Below, in pieces: positions 17,206 to 25,651 of a stretch of DNA of 64,000 nt. A program made the translations under genes and the position numbers. Source of the DNA: Porphyromonas catoniae ATCC 51270 (GTDB lineage Bacteria; Bacteroidota; Bacteroidia; Bacteroidales; Porphyromonadaceae); NCBI RefSeq assembly GCF_000565015.1, contig NZ_JDFF01000022.1:106801-170800 (forward strand), written 5' to 3'. The stretch's first letter is position 1; each line of letters opens with the position of its first letter. The notes under the pieces are model-generated. The model had not been told where the DNA came from. It did no database searches and worked only from the letters and a program-made list of their open reading frames with translations.

Positions 17206-19065
17206 CTAGATATCGGTGAGATAAGTGATACTTCGCTGCTCCATCTGTGAGGCCACAGCCTCTCCAGCAGCCGATAGTTGTCCGCCTCGTAGGTAGTACT
17301 CCATCATCACACGCCCCATAGGTACACCGAAGTGCGCCCCAAAGCCACCATTCTCCACATAGACGGAGACCGCAATACGAGGTGCGTTACGAGGAGCAAA
17401 GCCAATGAAAGCAGAGTGATCCTTCCCATGTGGATTCTCGGCCGTACCTGTTTTACCACAGACCTCGATCTCTCCAGGAGCAAAGTTCGCAGCACGGCAT
17501 GTACCCCCAGTGACAGCACCTGCCATACCCTGCACAATGTATTCCCAGTCTGATGCAGCAATGCCTGTCTGCTGGCGATTGGTATAGGCCGTATCAAGTG
17601 GGGCATTTCGTATGCTATGCACGACGTGGGGACGGACATAGGTACCTCGGTTAGCGATGATAGCTGCAAGGTTAGCAATTTGCAGAGGGGTGGCTAGGAT
17701 TTCCCCCTGACCTATGGAGATGGAGATAATCGTACTCGAGTTCCAATTACCCTTATATGCCTTATCATAAACCTGGCTATTAGGGATATATCCCCTCTTC
17801 TCCCCTGGTAGATCAACACCCAAGCGGTAGCCATAGCCCAGCGACACAATACGCTGCTTCCAATGCTCTAAGGCTATTTGTGCTGAGGGATAGAAGCGAC
17901 GATCGTCGAGCAGGTAATGCATCCCCCAGCAGAAGTAAGCATTACATGACGTCGTGAGTGCGCCCACGAGGGCAATCGGGGATGGATGTCCATGGCACTT
18001 CGGTCTATTGCCAAGGCGAGGATAACCATGGTAACAAGCAAAAGCCGTCTGCGGTGTAATAGCTCCCTCGGCGAGGAAGATGGCACCTTGGGCAGCCTTG
18101 AAGGTAGATCCTGGCGGGTAATTACCCTGTATCGCACGATTCAGTAGGGGCTTACCGAACGTTTCTTCCAAGGCTCGGTGATTCTCCCCTTTGCTCTTAC
18201 CCGAGAGGAGTACTGGGTCATAGTTGGGGGCCGTCACCATAGCAAGGATCTCTCCCGTCTCGGGCTCAATAGCCACGATTGCCCCACGCTTACCCTTCAT
18301 CATTCGCTCTCCTAGTGCCTGCAGACCTGCGTCAATCGAGAGAGTCAGATCCTTACCACTCACGGGAGCCCGATCGTGCACTCCTCCATCGAGCCTACCC
18401 TGGATGCGTCCACGAGCGTCTCGGTAGAAGATTTCTTCACCCTTGGTACCTCGTAGCACTTCCTCATAGGTACGCTCCACACCACTTCGCCCAACGAAGT
18501 CACCTCGCATGATCGTACTGTCTCGCTTGAGATCATTCGGACTAGCCTCAGAGAGGTAACCTAGGAGGTGTGCTGCACCATGGTAATGATACTGGCGGAT
18601 TGTCCGCGAGCGAACAGAGAAGCCTGGGAACTTATACAACTGCTCCTCGAAACGACCCACATCTTGTGGCTCTAACTGAGAGAGCAAAACCTGTGGGGTA
18701 TAGGGTGTATAGCCTCTGTTAATCGAGCGATCACGCACTGCACTCAGTTTTGCGACCAACTCTTCCCGAGGGATGCGTAATATCTCTGAGAGCAGGGTGG
18801 TATCCAGCTTGCCTTTAGCCTCATTATTGACAATCATCAGGTCAAAAATCGGACGATTAGCAACTAGGAGCTGCCCGTTACGATCAAAGATAACGCCACG
18901 TGATGGGATCGTGGAGAGGACATAGTAGGCGTTGTTCTCAGCTCGTTGTTTGTAATCACTACTGATGAGCTGAAGGAAGAAAAGCCGAAGAATGAATACA
19001 ACAACGACGGCGAAGGTCAGACTAATCACTAGCCAACGTCGCCGAAAGAGTTCATCATTGACCAT
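17206..19065 (-). CDS. mrdA: Penicillin-binding protein 2 (elongation transpeptidase)
   Basis: The 619-residue product has one N-terminal membrane helix (residues about 12-33), a dimerisation domain starting with IPSRGVIFDRNGQLL, and the transpeptidase domain. The three active-site motifs are all present: S320-T-F-K323, S373-C-N375 and K538-T-G540. It crosslinks new peptidoglycan in the periplasm in the elongation complex with RodA and MreBCD. Length is normal for the family. It begins 7 bases after mreD ends and ends 10 bases before rodA begins. Confidence 0.96.
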   Translation of the reverse strand: MVNDELFRRRWLVISLTFAVVVVFILRLFFLQLISSDYKQRAENNAYYVLSTIPSRGVIFDRNGQLLVANRPIFDLMIVNNEAKGKLDTTLLSEILRIPREELVAKLSAVRDRSINRGYTPYTPQVLLSQLEPQDVGRFEEQLYKFPGFSVRSRTIRQYHYHGAAHLLGYLSEASPNDLKRDSTIMRGDFVGRSGVERTYEEVLRGTKGEEIFYRDARGRIQGRLDGGVHDRAPVSGKDLTLSIDAGLQALGERMMKGKRGAIVAIEPETGEILAMVTAPNYDPVLLSGKSKGENHRALEETFGKPLLNRAIQGNYPPGSTFKAAQGAIFLAEGAITPQTAFACYHGYPRLGNRPKCHGHPSPIALVGALTTSCNAYFCWGMHYLLDDRRFYPSAQIALEHWKQRIVSLGYGYRLGVDLPGEKRGYIPNSQVYDKAYKGNWNSSTIISISIGQGEILATPLQIANLAAIIANRGTYVRPHVVHSIRNAPLDTAYTNRQQTGIAASDWEYIVQGMAGAVTGGTCRAANFAPGEIEVCGKTGTAENPHGKDHSAFIGFAPRNAPRIAVSVYVENGGFGAHFGVPMGRVMMEYYLRGGQLSAAGEAVASQMEQRSITYLTDI

Positions 19066-19072
19066 AGGCTAG

Positions 19073-19588
19073 CTAATCGTGTGATGTAACGAATGAGCTG
19101 AGCAGAGCCAGAGCAAGGAGCGAGAGCAACCAAGAGAAGACATAACCAGCTCCTAGGCTAATCAGGGTATATGCCCCTCGTATCATAGCCCCAGCCTCTA
19201 GCACATAGAGGACGATGTGATGGATAAGAAGAAGTAAGGAAAAAAGTACAAACGCTCCGCTACGGAGTGTCCCATAGAGCGGTAGAGCCTGCTCCGGTGT
19301 GTCTCGATCAACCATAGAGCCGAGGAGCATGGGACGGACAAAAGCTGTAGCTGTCAGAGCTGCGGCATGTAGCCCCGGGGTCAGCCCAAGCACATCAATA
19401 ATACACCCAATGGCAAACCCATGCAGGAGTAATGATATGCGCCCAATACCTACCGGTAACAGAAGTAATAAAATAGGATAGATGAATGGTGTCGCTACAC
19501 GGAAGAGGGCAATCGGACTAAGCACCCAAGTCTGTATAGCGATGACAAGAAGACTCGCAAAGAGGAAGCGTAGATAAGAGCTATTCAT
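19073..19588 (-). CDS. mreD: Rod shape-determining protein MreD
   Basis: The 171-residue product has five or six hydrophobic segments and little else, as expected for MreD, a small inner membrane protein of the elongation complex. Sequence conservation in MreD is poor, so position decides: it lies between mreC, which it overlaps by 8 bases, and mrdA, 7 bases downstream. This order is the standard one. Confidence 0.88.
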   Translation of the reverse strand: MNSSYLRFLFASLLVIAIQTWVLSPIALFRVATPFIYPILLLLLPVGIGRISLLLHGFAIGCIIDVLGLTPGLHAAALTATAFVRPMLLGSMVDRDTPEQALPLYGTLRSGAFVLFSLLLLIHHIVLYVLEAGAMIRGAYTLISLGAGYVFSWLLSLLALALLSSFVTSHD

Positions 19589-20450
19589 TGGGCTGGATAG
19601 AGTCTTCGAGGGCTTTTGCCTCTGCCACGGGTCTCTCTAGGATGACGTAGACAAAGCGTAGTGATTGGAAGTCCGTTGCAAGCCGTACAGGATAGTTAGC
19701 AAATGTCCCTGCACTTCCCTTCATCGTCGTTGGGACAGAGTCTGCTATGGTTCCAATCATCATCCCCTCTGGGAAGAGATAGGAGTAACCACTTGTGATG
19801 ACAGTATCTCCTTGGTGAGGACGAGCATGAGGTGGGACATTACTGAGGATGGCCTCGTTAGAGTTTGGGTTCGTAGAGGCTGTAAGCGTTCCACTGACCT
19901 GCTGCCCCAAGAGGGTACATGAGAGCCGTATCTTAGAGTTCAGCACTGGGATAACGAGTGCATAATGGCGTGAGGTTGCCATCACAGCACCCACCACTCC
20001 TGAGCCACTCATCACCCCCATATCTCTATGTATGCCATCAGCCTCTCCCTTATCAATCGTGTAAAAGACCTCCCCCGAATGAGAAGTACGATTTACAACA
20101 CGAGCTATGACAAATGTTCCCTCTCTAACAGGGAGACTGTCGGTAGCGTGAAGTCGTGGTAATTCGCCTCGAGCCAAAGCATCTTGCATCTGACGAGCCA
20201 GGTGGACATTTGCCTGTCTCAATCGTGCATTTTCCTCAAGTAGCTTTGTATTCTCTGGTCGCAAATCAATGTAGTCCCAGACCTCGGTCATCACCTCATT
20301 TATATGCCCGAAGACAACACTCGTTGCATACCAGCTGACGCTCTTCTGGTAGAGGGTGCTACTGAAGAGAAAGCTCAGAGCAATCCCCTCTAATAGAAAA
20401 AAGACTAGCCAATACCGATAGCGACGGAGGAATACAAAGATCCGATGCAC
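19581..20450 (-). CDS. mreC: Rod shape-determining protein MreC
   Basis: The 289-residue product has one membrane helix near residues 12-31, a coiled coil near 65-95 (ENTKLLEENARLRQANVHL), and a periplasmic beta-rich region with GVMSGSGVVGAVMAT and VITSGYSYLFPEGMMIGTI, both typical MreC blocks. It links cytoplasmic MreB to periplasmic PBP2. The gene starts 15 bases after mreB ends and overlaps mreD. Confidence 0.93.
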   Translation of the reverse strand: MHRIFVFLRRYRYWLVFFLLEGIALSFLFSSTLYQKSVSWYATSVVFGHINEVMTEVWDYIDLRPENTKLLEENARLRQANVHLARQMQDALARGELPRLHATDSLPVREGTFVIARVVNRTSHSGEVFYTIDKGEADGIHRDMGVMSGSGVVGAVMATSRHYALVIPVLNSKIRLSCTLLGQQVSGTLTASTNPNSNEAILSNVPPHARPHQGDTVITSGYSYLFPEGMMIGTIADSVPTTMKGSAGTFANYPVRLATDFQSLRFVYVILERPVAEAKALEDSIQPNE

Positions 20451-20465
20451 GAGCAGAGCGAAGGA

Positions 20466-21485
20466 TTATCGGAAGAGGAAATTGAAGTTATGGATATTCT
20501 TCAGTGCGATACCAGTACCTATAGCGACAGAGTGCAGAGGGTTCTCTGCGATCTTAAACTCAAGGCCAAAACGCTCGCTGAGTCGCTTATCCAGACCACG
20601 TAGTAGGGCTCCACCACCTGTGAGGATAACACCATTGGCTACGATATCAGCATACAGCTCGGGAGGTGTGGCTTCGAGGGTACGTAGGATGGCACTCTCA
20701 ATCTTCCCAATCGAGTTGTCGAGACACTCGCAGATCTCTTGATAGTTCACCGAGACCTTGCGTGGAAGTGTATCCATCATATTTGCGCCCCATACGACGA
20801 AGTCCTCTGGAGCATCGTCTAGCTTATTATAAACAGCACCTACCTGTATTTTTATTTGCTCTGCTGTACGCTCCCCGACTTTGATTTGGTGGCGATCACG
20901 CATGTGATCCACTATGTCTTGTGTGAGTTCGTCACCAGCAGTATCAATGGATTGGTCCTCCACGATACCTCCTAATGAGATTACGGCTATCTCGGTCGTC
21001 CCACCACCTATATCCACGATCATGTGTCCCTCAGGGGCGAGTACATCAACGCCCACCCCGATAGCAGCAGCCATAGGCTCATAGATCATGTAGACATCTC
21101 GTCCACCAGCATGCTCACTGGAGTCGCGCACGGCACGGATCTCTACCTCGGTGCTACCAGAAGGGATACAGACAACCATACGAAGAGATGGCGTGAACCA
21201 CCCACGGCGACGGCTAATCATACGTATCATACCACGTATCATGTGCTCGGCAGCGTCGAAGTCTGCGATCACTCCCTCACGCAATGGACGGATTGTACGG
21301 GTATTGGCGTTACCCTTCTCATACATCTCTCGAGCCTTTGTACCAACGGCAATCATCTCACCTGTACGGTTATCAAAAGCGACGACTGAAGGCTCGTCAA
21401 GGACAATCTTATCATCCTTAATGATGATGGTGTTAGCGGTACCTAGGTCCATCGCCAACTCTTGCCTAAAGGAGAATAATCCCAT
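20466..21485 (-). CDS. mreB: Actin-like cell shape protein MreB
   Basis: The 339-residue product has the actin-fold nucleotide motifs: AMDLGTANTIIIKDD (phosphate 1), MIVDIGGGTTEIAVISLGG (phosphate 2) and GVILTGGGALLRGLD (adenosine). MreB filaments guide the wall-building enzymes encoded downstream. The presence of the whole set suggests a rod or short-rod cell. It follows purH by 26 bases and heads the mre genes; whether it has its own promoter is not clear. Confidence 0.97.
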   Translation of the reverse strand: MGLFSFRQELAMDLGTANTIIIKDDKIVLDEPSVVAFDNRTGEMIAVGTKAREMYEKGNANTRTIRPLREGVIADFDAAEHMIRGMIRMISRRRGWFTPSLRMVVCIPSGSTEVEIRAVRDSSEHAGGRDVYMIYEPMAAAIGVGVDVLAPEGHMIVDIGGGTTEIAVISLGGIVEDQSIDTAGDELTQDIVDHMRDRHQIKVGERTAEQIKIQVGAVYNKLDDAPEDFVVWGANMMDTLPRKVSVNYQEICECLDNSIGKIESAILRTLEATPPELYADIVANGVILTGGGALLRGLDKRLSERFGLEFKIAENPLHSVAIGTGIALKNIHNFNFLFR

Positions 21486-21511
21486 GCTTATCTATTATTA
21501 TGTTATGTCTT

Positions 21512-23029
21512 TTAATGTTTGAAGTGACGAACACCCGTCATCACCATTGCTACACCTAGCTTGTCTGCCGCTGCGATACTATCGGCATCTCGTACCGAGC
21601 CCCCAGGCTGCGCGATTGCTGTGATCCCAGCCTCCGCAGCAAGGGTGACACAGTCATCAAAGGGGAAGAAAGCATCACTAGATAGTACAGCTCCATGCAG
21701 ATCAAAACCAAAATGTCCAGCCTTCTCGATTGCTTGCTTTAGGGCATCGACACGAGAGGTCTGTCCTACACCTGAGGCAATGAGCTGGTCTCCCTTGGCT
21801 AAGACAATTGCATTACTCTTGCTATGCTTAACCAGCTTCGTTGCGAAGACGAGGTCGTGTAACTCCCTATCCGTAGGGGCTACCTTTGTAACGCAGCGCA
21901 TCTCTGCTGTAGTCTCTACTGCTTGGTCGCACTCCTGTGCCAATACTCCACCCAGCATCGAGCGGTAGCTCCAATCGGAGTGGATGGGGGACTTCTGCTC
22001 TAGCAGAATACGATTCTTCTTACTCTTGAGTATGTCTAGTGCCTCGGGAGCAAAGCCTGGGGCGATGAGTACCTCCATAAACAGCTTATCAATCTCCTGC
22101 GCTGTCTCCTTATCAATGGGTCGGTTAGCAATGAGCACACCACCAAAGGCAGAGACGGGATCACCTGCTAAGGCATCCTTCCATGCCTCGAGCAGAGTGG
22201 AGCGAGAGGCACAGCCACAAGCATTGTTATGTTTGAGGATGGCAAAGGTCGGAGCATCGAAGTCTTGAATAAGCGTAACAGCTGCCTCAATATCCTGAAG
22301 GTTATTGTAGGAAAGCTCCTTCCCATGTAACTGTGTAAAGTAGCGAGAGAGGTCGCCGAAGAATATTCCCTTTTGATGGGGGTTCTCTCCGTAGCGCAAG
22401 GGCTGAGCTTGGTCAGCCGTGAGGCGAAGAGCTGTTGCCTCACCACCGTCAAACCAGCGGAAAATAGCCGAGTCATAACCCGAGCTGACAGCGAAGGCAC
22501 GACGGGCAAAGTGGCGACGCTCCTCGAGCGTGGTCTTTGCTCCTCGGTGCTCTAGGATGCTTTGTAGCGCAGCATAGTCAGCTTGAGATGGGATTATTAC
22601 GACATCCTCATAGTTCTTCGCAGCTCCACGGATCAAGCTAATCCCCCCAATATCTATCTTCTCGATAATATCCTCCTCAGAGGCACCAGAGGCAACCGTT
22701 GCCTCGAAGGGATAGAGGTCTACAATCACGAGGTCAATAAGCGAGAGCCCGTAGTCCTTCACCTCTTGTTGATCCACCTCATGCGAACGCCGTGCAAGGA
22801 TCCCTCCCTGGATCGCAGGGTGCAGTGTCTTGACACGCCCTCCGAGCATCGAGGGGTACCGAGTTAGGTCTTCTACGGCTACGGTTGGATAACCAAGGCT
22901 TTCGATGAATGTGCTCGTACCACCGGTGGATACAAACTCTACACCTTCTTTGTGTAGGAGGGCTAGTATATCAGCCAATCCCTCCTTGTGGAATACAGAG
23001 ATAAGGGCTCTACGTATTACCTTCTCCAT
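21512..23029 (-). CDS. purH: Bifunctional AICAR formyltransferase / IMP cyclohydrolase
   Basis: The 505-residue product carries an N-terminal IMP cyclohydrolase (MGS-like) domain starting RRALISVFHKEGLADI, with GGTSTFIESLG, and a C-terminal AICAR transformylase with LRYGENPHQKGIFFG, the AILKHNNACGCA block and a final GGSVRDADSIAAAD. It performs the last two steps of purine synthesis, making IMP. Full length for the family. A weak -7-like TATTTTTG lies on the minus strand at 23131-23138, about 105 bases upstream. Placement of purH before mreB is seen in several Bacteroidota as far as I recall. Confidence 0.96.
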   Translation of the reverse strand: MEKVIRRALISVFHKEGLADILALLHKEGVEFVSTGGTSTFIESLGYPTVAVEDLTRYPSMLGGRVKTLHPAIQGGILARRSHEVDQQEVKDYGLSLIDLVIVDLYPFEATVASGASEEDIIEKIDIGGISLIRGAAKNYEDVVIIPSQADYAALQSILEHRGAKTTLEERRHFARRAFAVSSGYDSAIFRWFDGGEATALRLTADQAQPLRYGENPHQKGIFFGDLSRYFTQLHGKELSYNNLQDIEAAVTLIQDFDAPTFAILKHNNACGCASRSTLLEAWKDALAGDPVSAFGGVLIANRPIDKETAQEIDKLFMEVLIAPGFAPEALDILKSKKNRILLEQKSPIHSDWSYRSMLGGVLAQECDQAVETTAEMRCVTKVAPTDRELHDLVFATKLVKHSKSNAIVLAKGDQLIASGVGQTSRVDALKQAIEKAGHFGFDLHGAVLSSDAFFPFDDCVTLAAEAGITAIAQPGGSVRDADSIAAADKLGVAMVMTGVRHFKH

Positions 23030-23250
23030 CTATTTTCTCTAAGCTATATCGCTTTATCGTAATGTGTTTGGACCTAGGAGGGACCTGCTCTTCTTTCTCA
23101 AGAAGTATCGCCCTAAGCCTCTAGCCCACACAAAAATAACGATTTTCCTATGACTGATGTATATTTCCCTAGCAATAGGCTAACTTTCCCTCTCAACCCC
23201 AAGGCAAATCTCCCCATCTAAGCTAGGCAAAGGCGATGCTACGCAAACAC

Positions 23251-23291
23251 AAAAAGAGCCAAGCGTCAGCTTAAACTGATACTTGGCTCTT
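23251..23291 (-). terminator. Terminator after tRNA-Glu/rpsT operon
   Basis: On the minus strand AAGAGCCAAG and CTTGGCTCTT pair around an 18-base centre that can itself fold, followed by a T-run. It lies 6 bases after the second tRNA-Glu in transcription order. Confidence 0.85.
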
Positions 23292-23296
23292 GGTGG

Positions 23297-23368
23297 TAGC
23301 CCCTAGGAGAATCGAACTCCTCTTTCAAGGATGAAAACCTTGCGTCCTAACCGATAGACGAAGGGGCC
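23297..23368 (-). tRNA. tRNA-Glu (TTC), second in operon
   Basis: Cloverleaf on the minus strand: acceptor GGCCCCT with AGGGGCT, D-stem GTCT/GGAC, anticodon loop TTTTCAT with anticodon TTC, T-arm AGGAG-TTCGATT-CTCCT and discriminator A. Length 72 without CCA; the gene does not encode CCA here. It is identical to the copy at 23706-23777, and the two flank rpsT. Confidence 0.97.
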
Positions 23369-23423
23369 GCCTGAAAGCTCTCCCTCATCGGATACTCCGA
23401 CGGGATGAGCGGTGTGATATGCC

Positions 23424-23678
23424 TTAGGCGAGACGTGCGATCTGACGAGCGAGCTTGCTCTTCAGGTTCGCTGCCTTGTTCTTGTGGATGATGTTCTTAC
23501 CTGCAAGGCGATCCAGCATCGAGCTAAGCTGTGGGAGCATTGCACGAGCCTCATCTGCACTCGTCAGCGCACGGAAGCGACGCACAGCGTTACGAGCAGT
23601 CTTAGCGTAGTAACGATTGTGCAGACGGCGTGCATTCGTCTGACGGATTCTCTTGATTGATGACTTATGATTTGCCAT
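23424..23678 (-). CDS. rpsT: 30S ribosomal protein S20
   Basis: The 84-residue product begins [18 protein letters not shown] and continues with Lys/Arg-rich helices and [15 protein letters not shown] near the end, the standard S20 pattern. It binds 16S rRNA early in small-subunit assembly. The gene is enclosed between two identical tRNA-Glu genes on the same strand and is expected to be cut out of a mixed tRNA-mRNA-tRNA transcript. Only 27 bases separate it from the upstream tRNA, and those contain a T-rich stretch. Confidence 0.97.
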   Translation of the reverse strand: MANHKSSIKRIRQTNARRLHNRYYAKTARNAVRRFRALTSADEARAMLPQLSSMLDRLAGKNIIHKNKAANLKSKLARQIARLA

Positions 23679-23705
23679 TTCGTAATCTTCTTTTTTTGTT
23701 ATCTG

Positions 23706-23777
23706 TAGCCCCTAGGAGAATCGAACTCCTCTTTCAAGGATGAAAACCTTGCGTCCTAACCGATAGACGAAGGGGCC
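23706..23777 (-). tRNA. tRNA-Glu (TTC), first in operon
   Basis: Same sequence as the copy at 23297-23368, with anticodon TTC and complete stems. It is the first gene after the promoter at 23822-23852, with about 45 bases of leader. Confidence 0.97.
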
Positions 23778-23821
23778 GCCTCAAGCAATAGGCGAGGCAA
23801 GCGTGCCTCTGATTGCGCCTG

Positions 23822-23852
23822 CAAAGATATAACAAAGATTTGGAATACCAAA
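23822..23852 (-). promoter_or_regulatory. Promoter of tRNA-Glu/rpsT operon
   Basis: Read on the minus strand, TTTG (23852-23849) and TATCTTTG (23829-23822) are separated by exactly 19 bases. Both boxes match the Bacteroidota consensus, as expected for a strongly expressed stable-RNA operon. Confidence 0.82.
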
Positions 23853-24155
23853 CACCCAGTGTAGCAAATCAGAAGCAATTAGCATACGGACGGAGGCTAT
23901 CAGCAAGCATAATACAATCACATAAAGCGAGCTTAATCTCCGCACAGATCACAGATGAGGATGCGCTACGAGGGAAACCATGCACCCCAAGCCCTATCCC
24001 CAATAGCCTCAACCCTCAAGGTACAACAAAAGGAATGTGGTACTTCTGACCCAAAACCAAGAACAAGCACCCCATCCACTAATCCCCAACTTCCCACCCC
24101 TTCATAATCGACTAATAAACAACCTAATACGCCATTCGCAAAAAGAGGACTTAAC

Positions 24156-24292
24156 GAGTTATGGTAACTCGTCACAAAAAGTTATGGTAAGTCGTTGCTA
24201 CGAGTTGTGGTAAGTCGCCACAACGAGTTACCATAACTCGTCACAGCGACTTATAGTAACTCATCATCCCCCTCCTCAAAGCCCTCTAAATA
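24156..24292 (+). repeat. 23-bp palindromic minisatellite, copy B
   Basis: Five units start at 24156, 24179, 24202, 24225 and 24248, all exactly 23 bases apart. The unit cores are GAGTTATGGTAACTC, AAGTTATGGTAAGTC, GAGTTGTGGTAAGTC, GAGTTACCATAACTC and GACTTATAGTAACTC. Unit 4 is the exact reverse complement of unit 1, so single-stranded DNA or RNA could fold units onto each other. A C-rich stretch and the motif CCCTCTAAATA follow, with TAAATA 39 bases after the start of unit 5. Confidence 0.9.
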
Positions 24293-24362
24293 CTAAGGAT
24301 CTAGAGAGGGAGAAAATACCCATCGTGCCACGGGGTCTAATATAAAGAGGTAGATTATGAAC

Positions 24363-24423
24363 GAAGCTCTAGAGCCTTGGGGGTAAAAACCAGTGGTTTT
24401 TCATCCCATTTCTCTAGAGCTTC
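24363..24423. repeat. Long nested hairpin downstream of hemH
   Basis: GAAGCTCTAGAG (24363-24374) and CTCTAGAGCTTC (24412-24423) are perfect 12-base inverted arms. Inside them AAAAACC (24385-24391) pairs with GGTTTTT (24395-24401) around AGT, flanked by GGGT and ATCCC. It could end hemH transcription on the minus strand, but there is no T-run after the outer arm, so a structured RNA or a small mobile remnant is also possible. Confidence 0.75.
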
Positions 24424-24484
24424 CTTTGTGAGAGCCCTTTTACAGAAGAGTAAGGGTTAAATGGTAGAGGATACTCAGCACAAG

Positions 24485-25615
24485 CTAATGCTCGTACTTG
24501 TATTTGCGCTTATTCTCTTCGCTAAGCAAGGCTGAGGGATCAAGGGCTGTTTGATCTAGGAGGGAGGCTAGCGATGCGATGAAATCCTCCGAACTATTGA
24601 GACAAGGTACGTAAGCAAAGCTCTTACCTCCGTGTGCAAGAAACACCTCTCGATAGTAGCTGTCAATCTCTTGGATGGTCTCTAGACAGTCACAGATGAA
24701 GCCAGGACAAACAACGACTACTCGCTCTGCTCCTTCGCCAGAGAACTGCCGTATACGCTGGCTCATATAGGGCCGCATCCATTCGTGACGCCCTAACCGA
24801 GATTGATAGACAAGTTCGACTTGCCCCCGCTCCAGACCGAGGTCCTGACGTAGGGACTCTGTCGTCTCTTCGCATTGTAGGCGGTAGCAGTCTTCCTCGG
24901 CATGACGCTCATGCCAGTCACGGCGTGAGGCACAGTAGTTCGTCTCACCATTATGCTCTCGACATTCCTTGGGGATATGCGAGACGGGGATGCCATGCAT
25001 GGAGACAATGAGCCGATCAAAGGGTGACTGAAGATAGGGACGAATGCTTTCGGTAAGCACGGCTCGATAGCTCGGCTCATTATAGAAGGGTGAAAGCAGA
25101 CGAAAGCGTAGACGAGAGAGACCTAGCCTGCGTGCTTCCTCCAGCACATAGGCAACAGCTGTCTCATAGCTACTGCGTGCGTAATGAGGATAGAGCGGTG
25201 CGATAATGATTTCCTCTACTGAGAGCAGGGATGCAAGAGCTTCTAGAGCCGAGCCTGTCGAGGGCGAAGCATAGCGCATGCCCACAGCCACAGGACACTG
25301 ACGACGCTCTGCTAAGGCACGAGCAATCTCCTCAGTGTGTGTAATGAGCGGGAAGGCTTGACGCTCTTCATCCCAGATCGTACGGTAGTTAGCGGCAGAT
25401 TTCGGCGCACGCTTGGGCACAATAATATGATGAACGAGCAGATGCCTTGCCCAATGAGGTAGACCGATGATACGCCTATCCATAAGGAACTGCAAGAGAT
25501 AGGCATGTACATCCTCCACAGCAGGCGTCCGAGGAGAGCCAAGGTTAAGAAGAAGGACGGCTTGGGAAGATGGATATTCAGCCCCGAAGAGCGAAGGTGT
25601 ATCGTTACCCTTCAT
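24485..25615 (-). CDS. hemH: Ferrochelatase
   Basis: The 376-residue product has VLLLNLGSPRTP at the start, AVGMRYASPS in the middle and the SMHGIPVSHI block, whose His is a metal-handling residue of the family, followed by YQSRLGRHEWMRPY with its conserved Arg and Trp. It inserts ferrous iron into protoporphyrin IX, the last step of haem synthesis. No other haem gene is visible in the window; many Porphyromonas need external haem or porphyrin, and a late-step enzyme alone fits that life style. It follows hflX by 36 bases on the same strand. Confidence 0.94.
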   Translation of the reverse strand: MKGNDTPSLFGAEYPSSQAVLLLNLGSPRTPAVEDVHAYLLQFLMDRRIIGLPHWARHLLVHHIIVPKRAPKSAANYRTIWDEERQAFPLITHTEEIARALAERRQCPVAVGMRYASPSTGSALEALASLLSVEEIIIAPLYPHYARSSYETAVAYVLEEARRLGLSRLRFRLLSPFYNEPSYRAVLTESIRPYLQSPFDRLIVSMHGIPVSHIPKECREHNGETNYCASRRDWHERHAEEDCYRLQCEETTESLRQDLGLERGQVELVYQSRLGRHEWMRPYMSQRIRQFSGEGAERVVVVCPGFICDCLETIQEIDSYYREVFLAHGGKSFAYVPCLNSSEDFIASLASLLDQTALDPSALLSEENKRKYKYEH

Positions 25616-25651
25616 TATCTCGGGGCGGAGTGAAAAGACCTGCGGTCAGGA

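Larger units (their letters stand above)
23853..24484 (+). other. Gap between tRNA-Glu promoter and hemH
   Basis: About 630 bases without a convincing gene. They hold a 23-bp array (24156-24262), its trailing motif near 24281-24292 and a long hairpin (24363-24423). The stretch 23853-24150 is AT-rich and shows nothing recognisable. Confidence 0.6.
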
